Assembly: GCA_003133505.1 (NCBI GenBank)
Contig: PKXT01000215.1
Location: forward strand, 169 to 6,993
Source: Acidobacteriota bacterium
Lineage (GTDB): Bacteria; Acidobacteriota; Terriglobia; Acidiferrales; UBA7541
DNA: 6,825 bases
Direction: 5' to 3'
Below, piece by piece: positions 1-4,260 of this stretch (position 1 is its first letter; each line of letters opens with the position of its first letter). A program made the position numbers and the translations under genes. The notes beneath the pieces are model-generated. The model ran no database searches and was not told where the DNA came from. It was given only the letters and a program-made list of their open reading frames with translations.

Positions 1-215
1 GAGCACATGGCGGGGGAGCGGTCTTCGAGCTGTTTCCGCAATCCGGCGGGGGCTGGTCTGAAAAACTGGCACACAGCTTCAAGAGCGGTTCTTTGGATGG
101 ACATTATCCCTGGTCTGGTCTGGTTCTTGATTCCTCCGGGAACTTCTACGGTACCACGGAATATGGAGGCACCCAAGGGGTTGGAACCGTATTCGAGATC
201 AAGCGGCAGTCCTGA
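1..215 (+). CDS. C-terminal end of a GloVer tandem-repeat protein (partial, 5' end outside window)
   Basis: The frame whose codons begin at position 3 is open from the window edge to a TGA at 213-215 and encodes 70 visible residues. It reads GGGAVFELFPQSGGGW, then SFKSGSLDGHYPWSGLVLDSSGNFYGTT (20-residue core SGLVLDSSGNFYGTT), then GGTQGVGTVFEIKRQS and stop. This is one complete GloVer unit (family TIGR03803: aromatic-SF, DG, GLV..D..GNFYGTT, GG, GTVFE) preceded by the GAVFEL end of another. Such units occur in tandem in exported proteins, mainly of Acidobacteriota and Verrucomicrobia, and probably form beta-propeller blades; their biochemical role is unknown. The protein ends four residues after the last unit, so it has no C-terminal sorting signal. 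It lies 39 nt upstream of another GloVer-type ORF and 362 nt upstream of a full-length one, as part of a paralog array. The frame and family are clear; total length and N-terminus cannot be seen. Confidence 0.85.
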   Translation, partial: AHGGGAVFELFPQSGGGWSEKLAHSFKSGSLDGHYPWSGLVLDSSGNFYGTTEYGGTQGVGTVFEIKRQS

Positions 216-242
216 GGCAGGTTTTTACCGGTCGCAATATTT

Positions 243-247
243 GGAGG
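243..247 (+). promoter_or_regulatory. Shine-Dalgarno GGAGG for the 98-codon GloVer ORF
   Basis: GGAGG ends 7 nt before the ATG at 255, which is ideal spacing. It supports ATG 255 as a real translation start and argues that the small ORF was, or still is, a translated gene rather than a chance frame. Confidence 0.6.
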
Positions 248-254
248 CAAAACA

Positions 255-551
255 ATGCGAAAAATGATGATGGCACTCGAAATCATAGCGGTAGCGATAG
301 CGCTAGTAGCAAGCCAGCTGCCAGCTTCGGGGGAGCCACGGGAGGAGGTGCTCTATAGCTTTTCGGGTCCGCCCGACGGGCACCTGCCGCTGGGTGGCCT
401 AGTCGAGGACACGTCCGGAAATCTCTACAGTACTCTTTTCGCTGGCGGCGTCCATGGTGCCGGAGCGGTACCCGAATTGATGAGCACATCGCTATTGACG
501 ACGCCGAACAGGGGTAGTACGCTCCGCGTGTACTTACCATCACAGCACTAA
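255..551 (+). pseudogene. Short GloVer-type exported protein, single repeat; probable truncated paralog
   Basis: This 98-codon ORF has a consensus ribosome binding site 7 nt upstream. Residues 1-26 look like a Sec signal peptide: MRK, then a hydrophobic run rich in A, I, V and L, then PASG as a possible cleavage region. Residues 32-75 are one GloVer unit (VLYSFSG, DGHLPLGGLVEDTSGNLY, AGG, GAVPEL). It is slightly worn: the usual YGTT reads YSTL and the usual GTVFEL reads GAVPEL. Residues 76-98 (from MSTSLLTTPNRG) do not resemble the family. I found no continuation of the repeat in the other two frames before the next gene, so a simple one-base frameshift does not explain the ending; a deletion or recombination joint is more likely. 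Full relatives carry several units (the next gene has six), so I call it a truncated paralog. A functional single-module secreted protein is the alternative, because the signal peptide and start region are intact. Confidence 0.55.
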
Positions 552-566
552 AATCGCGCAGGCGGC

Positions 567-573
567 AGGAGAG
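567..573 (+). promoter_or_regulatory. Shine-Dalgarno AGGAGAG for the 449-aa GloVer protein
   Basis: A GGAG core at 568-571 sits 6 nt before ATG 578. An in-frame ATG also occurs at codon 8 (599), but it has no comparable purine-rich site and would remove the charged N-terminal part of the signal peptide, so 578 is preferred. Confidence 0.6.
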
Positions 574-577
574 CAAT

Positions 578-1927
578 ATGGTCAAACTCAAATGGGGTAT
601 GAGGGGGTCCGTCGTCATGCTGCTGTGGGCAACCATGGCGGTTGCCCTGGGCGCGCAGACAACCAGGATTGCCTCGCCCGTATTCACTACGCTATACAAC
701 TTCAATATGTCAGGCGGCAATGAGCCTGCGGGAGGGCTGGTCCAGGGGACCGATGGAAGGCTCTACGGGGCAACCGATGAGGGTGGGGCCAACCGCTATG
801 GCACAGTCTTCCAGGCTAGTGGGGGCGGCATGAAGATGACGTTCCGCAACTTCCGGAACGGGAGCGGCCACAACATACGCTCCCCGCTGGTGCAGGGCAC
901 CGACGGGAACCTCTATGGGGCAGGGTTGTATGGCGGACCTTCCAAGGGCAGGTGCGGCACCTTTGGCTGCGGAACAATTTTCAAGATTACCCCAAAGGGC
1001 GTGCTGACCCCGCTTTACAGTTTTTGTCAGCAGACTAATTGCACAGACGGCTTCTCCCCCCGGGGCATAGTAGAAGGGACCGATGGCAATTTTTACGGAA
1101 CCGCCGCAGAGGGCGGAGCCCACTATGACGGCACGGTCTTCGAGATTACCCCAAAGGGTGCGCTGACGACGCTTTATACCTTTGGCACCCAGACCGGCTG
1201 CCAGGACGGCTGCTTTCCCGTCGCCGGGCTGGTCCAAGCCACGGATGGAAACTTCTACGGGACAACATACTCTGGAGGATCCGCCAATTGCACGGGTGGC
1301 TGTGGGACGATCTTTCAGATCACTCCAACCGGCTCATTAACCATAATTTACAACTTTTGCGAGCAGGCCTCTTGCTTGGACGGCGAATTGCCTGACGGGG
1401 CGATGGTGCAGGGCACCGATGGAAACTTCTACGGAACGACAGCTTCTGGCGGCCACAATGAAGCCCAGTGCTTTGACGGCGAAGGCTGTGGGACGGTCTT
1501 CAAAGTCACGCCTAGTGGCACCTTGACGACATTGCACGCTTTCCAGAACACCGACGGCGCGAACCCTTTCGGGAGCCTGGTTCAAAGTACCGACGGCAAT
1601 TTTTACGGAACTACTTCAGAGGGTGGAACCAACGTCAACGACCGATGCCTAACTGGATGTGGCACGCTCTTTCGTCTCTCGGTTGGCCTGAGCCCGTTCG
1701 TGGAAACGAATCCCTCGTCCGGCATGGTGGGAGCGGGCGTAACTATTCTGGGAACCAATCTGACCGGTGCGACCAGCGTTACCTTTAACGGTACCGCGGC
1801 TACATTTACTGTGGTTTCCGCCACCTATATCACCACCACGGTACCCCTCGGCGCGACCACTGGCACGGTTCAAGTCGTAACGGCCGGCGGCACGCTTTCC
1901 AGCAACGTACCGGTTATAGTGAATTAG
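578..1927 (+). CDS. Exported GloVer tandem-repeat protein with C-terminal IPT/TIG domain
   Basis: The protein has 449 aa. Residues 1-26 form a Sec signal peptide (MVKLKWGMRG, a hydrophobic core, then cleavage likely after ALGA), placing it outside the cytoplasm. Residues 36-368 hold six GloVer units with the pattern LxxLYxF, DG, G.LVQGTDGNFYGTT, GG, GCGT[IV]F[KQ][IV]TPxG. Units 3 to 6 are very regular; units 1 and 2 are more diverged. Residues 371-449 resemble an IPT/TIG immunoglobulin-like domain (PSSGMVGAGVTILGTNL, then TSVTFNGTAATF and a VPLGATTGTVQV strand). All 14 cysteines fall in seven close pairs of CX3C to CX5C spacing within the repeats, suggesting loop disulfides after export. There is no PEP-CTERM, LPXTG or other C-terminal anchor; the chain ends at VIVN. 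I see no enzyme motif, so the most one can say is a secreted or envelope-associated, propeller-like protein that may bind a ligand. It follows the truncated paralog by 26 nt and precedes the FG-GAP protein by 55 nt. Family assignment is secure; function is not. Confidence 0.92.
   Translation: MVKLKWGMRGSVVMLLWATMAVALGAQTTRIASPVFTTLYNFNMSGGNEPAGGLVQGTDGRLYGATDEGGANRYGTVFQASGGGMKMTFRNFRNGSGHNIRSPLVQGTDGNLYGAGLYGGPSKGRCGTFGCGTIFKITPKGVLTPLYSFCQQTNCTDGFSPRGIVEGTDGNFYGTAAEGGAHYDGTVFEITPKGALTTLYTFGTQTGCQDGCFPVAGLVQATDGNFYGTTYSGGSANCTGGCGTIFQITPTGSLTIIYNFCEQASCLDGELPDGAMVQGTDGNFYGTTASGGHNEAQCFDGEGCGTVFKVTPSGTLTTLHAFQNTDGANPFGSLVQSTDGNFYGTTSEGGTNVNDRCLTGCGTLFRLSVGLSPFVETNPSSGMVGAGVTILGTNLTGATSVTFNGTAATFTVVSATYITTTVPLGATTGTVQVVTAGGTLSSNVPVIVN
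683..1681 (+). repeat. Six tandem GloVer units (coding repeat)
   Basis: Six protein units of about 45-60 residues lie head to tail. Their NFYGTT-type cores sit at residues 61-65 (RLYGA), 111-115 (NLYGA), 171-175, 225-230, 283-288 and 341-346. Length variation comes from two loops: one between the YxF strand and DG, and one between GG and GTxF. At the DNA level the cores stay alike (for example GGCAATTTTTACGGAAC recurs in units 3 and 6) but the units are not identical, which fits old duplication with continued exchange. Confidence 0.85.
1688..1927 (+). other. IPT/TIG immunoglobulin-like domain coding segment
   Basis: Residues 371-449 of the 449-aa protein show the IPT/TIG signature: an NPSSG opening, VTILGTNLTGATSVTFNGT, then ITTTVPLGATTGTVQV and a terminal strand. 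The same domain type appears at the N-terminus of the next gene (residues about 30-118), so the two neighbours share a module in opposite positions. These domains usually act as spacers or binding modules in surface proteins. Confidence 0.75.
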
Positions 1928-1965
1928 GCTATAAAAGGGCAGGCCTCTTCCCGGATGACAGGCTC

Positions 1966-1970
1966 AGGAG
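1966..1970 (+). promoter_or_regulatory. Shine-Dalgarno AGGAG for the FG-GAP protein, long spacing
   Basis: AGGAG ends 12 nt before ATG 1983, longer than the usual 5-9 nt. No ATG, GTG or TTG lies upstream in the same frame before an in-frame TGA at 1956, and the residues after ATG 1983 begin a good signal peptide, so the start stands despite the spacing. Confidence 0.5.
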
Positions 1971-1982
1971 ACTCGCAATTTC

Positions 1983-4034
1983 ATGAGACCAAATCGAATT
2001 TTCGCGGTCTTTGTATTAATTCTTGGGGCTACCGGGTTCACCAATGAGCTGAAGGCGGCTGATAGTCCTGTCCCGCTGGTTAATCAGCCGCTGGTGCCGG
2101 ACGCTGTAGCGCCGGGGGGCCCCGCGTTCACGCTTACAGTAAGCGGAACGGGATTCGTCGCCAAATCGGTGGTGAACTGGAACGGCAGCCCTCGGACAAC
2201 GACGTTCATCACCAAATCCCAACTCACCGCGGCCATCACGGCTACGGATATTGCTGATGCTGGGACTGCATCGGTCACCGTGGTGACTCCCGTACCGGGC
2301 GGCGGCACTTCGAACGTGGCGTTCTTATCTGTCACGAACTCCACATCCAATGTTGGCTTTCGCCTGGGGTCATCCCCACACGTGGGAGACACCCCAGAAG
2401 CAATTGGTATCGGCGACTTTAATGGAGACGGTAACCAAGATCTTGCAGTGGTTAATTACGAAAGTTCCACAGTGTCCATTCTCCTCGGCGACGGAACCGG
2501 CAATTTCACGTTGGCCTCGTCCCCCGCCACCGGCAGTTTCCCGAATTCCATAGCCGTCGGGGATTTCAATGGAGATGGCAAGCTGGACTTGGCGATAGCG
2601 GGAGGAGCTAGTTTCCAAGGCACCCTTTCTATTCTATTGGGGGACGGCACCGGTAACTTCACCCTAGCGTCATCTCCCAAGACTGGGGAAAGTCCGCACT
2701 CTGTTGTCGCGGGCGACTGGAATGGGGATGGCCAATTGGATCTTGCTGTGGCCAATTACCAAAGCGGTACGCTTACGATTCTGCTGGGTGACGGCACGGG
2801 CAACTTTACAGTGGCCTCATCTCCCGTTACGGATTTTGGGCCAGCCGCGCTAGGCGTGGGTGACTTCAACGGAGATGGCAAGCTGGACTTGGCGGTTGCC
2901 AACTACTCCATGAACACGCTTTCCATTCTCTTGGGCGACGGCACGGGCCACTTCAGTCTCGCGTCGTCTCCCGGCACTGGAATGGGACCGGCTTCAGTGG
3001 CCGTAGGTGATTTCAACGGAGATGGCAAGCTGGACTTGGTGGTCGCCAACTACAATGGCAACACGCTTTCCATTCTCTTGGGCGACGGCACGGGCAACTT
3101 CAATTTGGTCTCGTCTTCCGCCACGGGAGTGCTCCCCGAATCGGTAGCCGTCGGCGACCTTAATGGCGATGGCAAGCTAGACCTTGTGGTTCCCAACGTG
3201 TGTGGAAACGATCTGCGTTGCAAGACGGTAGGAACAGTTTCCATCCTGCTGGGCGACGGCACAGGCAACTTCACGCCAGTTTCATCGCCCGCTACGGGTA
3301 CCGGGCCGCTTTCCGTAGCCTTGGGCGCCTTCAACCACGACGGCCGACTGGACATTGCCGCCGCCAACATGGACGACAATACGGTCTCTATTTTGCGGCA
3401 GGTTCCAACAGTGAGCCTATCGCCCATCGGGCTCATCTTCGGCAATCAAACGGTCGGCACGACGAGTGCCCCACAGACTGCAACCGTAACCAACGTAGGG
3501 TACGCTGCGGTGAATATTTCGGGAGTCACCATAAGCGGAACTGATTCTACTGATTTTTCGGAGACTAACAACTGCCCGTCAAGTCTTTCCGTTGGAGCAA
3601 GCTGCACGATTTTCGTCACATTTACGCCTGTCAGCGGCGGTTCCAGGACTGCTGCAGTATCCGTTTCCGACGACGGAAGCAACCAACCTCAGATAATTTC
3701 AGTAATGGGTACCGGACTTTCGGTTAGACTCTCCGCCACAAGTCTGAATTTCGCTAATGAAATGGTAGGGAAGATCAGTCAGCCGCAGATCGTAGTACTG
3801 ACCAATATCGGCTCGACCCCCCTCACTATCACCAGCATCAAGACCAACGGCGCTGATCCTGGGGATTTTTCCGTCAGCAACACGTGTGGCGGCAGCATCC
3901 GCGCGGGAGACTCATGCAATATCGTCGTACGCTTCATCCCCACACAAACGGGCCCGCGAATGGCGGCGGTCGGCATCACGGACAACGGCGGTGGCAGCCC
4001 GCAGAAAATCAAACTTCGGGGGACGGGCACGTAG
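1983..4034 (+). CDS. Exported IPT/TIG - FG-GAP (VCBS-like) seven-unit propeller - two ASH (choice-of-anchor D) domain protein
   Basis: The protein has 683 aa. Residues 1-25 are a Sec signal peptide (MRPNR, hydrophobic core, LKA cleavage). Residues about 30-118 resemble an IPT/TIG domain (VSGTGF, SVVNWNGSPRTT). Residues 125-472 contain seven FG-GAP units whose calcium loops D[FWL]NGDGxxDL start at 145, 194, 245, 294, 343 and 392, with a degenerate seventh (AFNHDGRLDI) at 449. Each unit also has SILLGDGTGNF and ASSPxTG segments. Seven units fit a seven-bladed integrin-alpha-like propeller that binds calcium. Residues about 475-578 and 579-682 are two ASPM/SPD-2/Hydin-type domains (LSFGNQxVG-like openings, VTNxG, a cysteine pair ten residues apart, VTFTP or VRFIP, MGTG or RGTG ends). 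There is no membrane segment or sorting signal; the chain ends at LRGTGT. A role in adhesion, matrix binding or polysaccharide interaction is plausible for this architecture, but no enzyme motif is visible. Convergent with uvrA, and 55 nt after the GloVer gene. Confidence 0.93.
   Translation: MRPNRIFAVFVLILGATGFTNELKAADSPVPLVNQPLVPDAVAPGGPAFTLTVSGTGFVAKSVVNWNGSPRTTTFITKSQLTAAITATDIADAGTASVTVVTPVPGGGTSNVAFLSVTNSTSNVGFRLGSSPHVGDTPEAIGIGDFNGDGNQDLAVVNYESSTVSILLGDGTGNFTLASSPATGSFPNSIAVGDFNGDGKLDLAIAGGASFQGTLSILLGDGTGNFTLASSPKTGESPHSVVAGDWNGDGQLDLAVANYQSGTLTILLGDGTGNFTVASSPVTDFGPAALGVGDFNGDGKLDLAVANYSMNTLSILLGDGTGHFSLASSPGTGMGPASVAVGDFNGDGKLDLVVANYNGNTLSILLGDGTGNFNLVSSSATGVLPESVAVGDLNGDGKLDLVVPNVCGNDLRCKTVGTVSILLGDGTGNFTPVSSPATGTGPLSVALGAFNHDGRLDIAAANMDDNTVSILRQVPTVSLSPIGLIFGNQTVGTTSAPQTATVTNVGYAAVNISGVTISGTDSTDFSETNNCPSSLSVGASCTIFVTFTPVSGGSRTAAVSVSDDGSNQPQIISVMGTGLSVRLSATSLNFANEMVGKISQPQIVVLTNIGSTPLTITSIKTNGADPGDFSVSNTCGGSIRAGDSCNIVVRFIPTQTGPRMAAVGITDNGGGSPQKIKLRGTGT
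2355..3398 (+). repeat. Seven tandem FG-GAP units (coding repeat)
   Basis: The calcium loops are spaced 49, 51, 49, 49, 49 and 57 residues apart. The first unit starts with GFRLGSSPHVG, equivalent to the NFTLASSPATG segment of later units, and the last ends at NTVSIL, so the block holds seven whole units with no leftover. DNA of units 4 and 5 is nearly the same over their first 84 nt. The longer spacing before unit 7 comes from an insert of about eight residues containing two cysteines. Confidence 0.88.
3405..4031 (+). other. Two tandem ASH / choice-of-anchor D domains
   Basis: Residues about 475-578 and 579-682 of the 683-aa protein align with each other by eye: LSPIGLIFGNQTVG with LSATSLNFANEMVG, TNVGYAAVNISGV with TNIGSTPLTITSI, NNCPSSLSVGASC with NTCGGSIRAGDSC, FVTFTP with VVRFIP, and MGTG with RGTG. 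This is the ASPM/SPD-2/Hydin-like immunoglobulin fold, common in exported proteins of Acidobacteriota. Each copy has one cysteine pair (531/541 and 635/645), probably a disulfide. Confidence 0.85.
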
Positions 4035-4051
4035 TAAGAGAGACATGCCCG
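4024..4051 (+). terminator. Hairpin spanning the stop codon of the FG-GAP gene (possible 3'-end structure)
   Basis: CGGGCA (4024-4029) pairs perfectly with TGCCCG (4046-4051). After one mismatch, GT (4031-4032) pairs with AC (4043-4044), leaving a loop of about ten bases. The TAG stop (4032-4034) lies at the top of the stem. No T-run follows on the + strand, so this is not a textbook Rho-independent terminator; it may be a 3'-end-stabilising structure or chance. Confidence 0.3.
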
Positions 4052-4260
4052 GAAATAGGCGAACGAATAGAGAACATAAGCAAATTTCTAACCGCAACCG
4101 CCGCCACAGTCACAAAACGTCAAATGGTTAAGTATCAACAATATAGCTGGTTTTAATCGCAACCAAAATGAATTTCCTGTTTCCGCGCTAAGATTCTTGG
4201 AATCCAGCCAGTCTGAGTACCGGAAATATACTAGTTGACGGAATAGTATCCACCTGAGGC
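4035..4260. other. Convergent intergenic region, no gene seen
   Basis: These 226 nt separate the 3' ends of the FG-GAP gene (+) and uvrA (-). The sequence is more AT-rich than the flanking genes. Short frames run through parts of it, but none has a ribosome binding site or a recognisable product. It holds a small perfect hairpin, GATTC-TTG-GAATC (4192-4204), and an inverted repeat near the uvrA end, listed separately. Confidence 0.7.
4228..4249 (-). terminator. Inverted repeat just downstream of uvrA (weak terminator candidate)
   Basis: ATACTA (4228-4233) and TAGTAT (4244-4249) are perfect inverted repeats around a 10-nt loop, starting 12 nt past the uvrA stop. Read on the minus strand, the stem is followed by ATATTTCC, only a weak T-rich tail. 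The stem is AT-rich, so if it ends transcription it does so weakly. Confidence 0.25.

Noticed and set aside
7..267. 86-codon + strand ORF starting at the window edge
   Set aside because: It is out of frame with the clear GloVer coding frame that ends at 215 and has no family features; it is a shadow of the partial gene.
482..489. GAGCACAT shared by positions 1-8 and 482-489 as a recombination scar in the array
   Set aside because: Only eight bases match and flanking sequences differ; not enough to support a direct repeat.
495..523. TTGACG (495-500) with TACGCT (518-523) as a sigma-70-like promoter for the 449-aa gene
   Set aside because: The -35 is good and spacing is 17 nt, but the -10 matches only three of six bases; too weak to annotate by eye. 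5'-end mapping would decide.
283..720. 145-codon minus-strand ORF opposite the truncated GloVer gene
   Set aside because: Composition shows no recognisable protein and it lies opposite two signal-peptide-coding starts with good ribosome binding sites; it is a shadow ORF, like the other minus-strand frames at 710-1237, 2456-2755 and 3050-3445, whose repetitive proteins mirror the coding repeats.
1930..1935. TATAAA as a -10 element for the FG-GAP gene
   Set aside because: It matches the -10 consensus at five of six bases, but no -35-like hexamer is present 16-18 nt upstream, and the 55-nt gap is also compatible with read-through from the GloVer gene.
2355..3398. Regularly spaced repeats resembling a CRISPR or satellite array
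   Set aside because: The spacing of about 147 nt is a multiple of three, the repeats are in one open frame and encode FG-GAP units, so they are coding repeats.
3884..4156. Small + strand ORFs overlapping the end of the FG-GAP gene and the intergenic gap
   Set aside because: They mostly overlap the ASH-domain coding sequence in other frames, lack ribosome binding sites and resemble no known family.
4192..4204. GATTC-TTG-GAATC hairpin in the intergenic region
   Set aside because: Perfect but only 5 bp with a 3-nt loop and no T-run on either strand; such short palindromes arise by chance.
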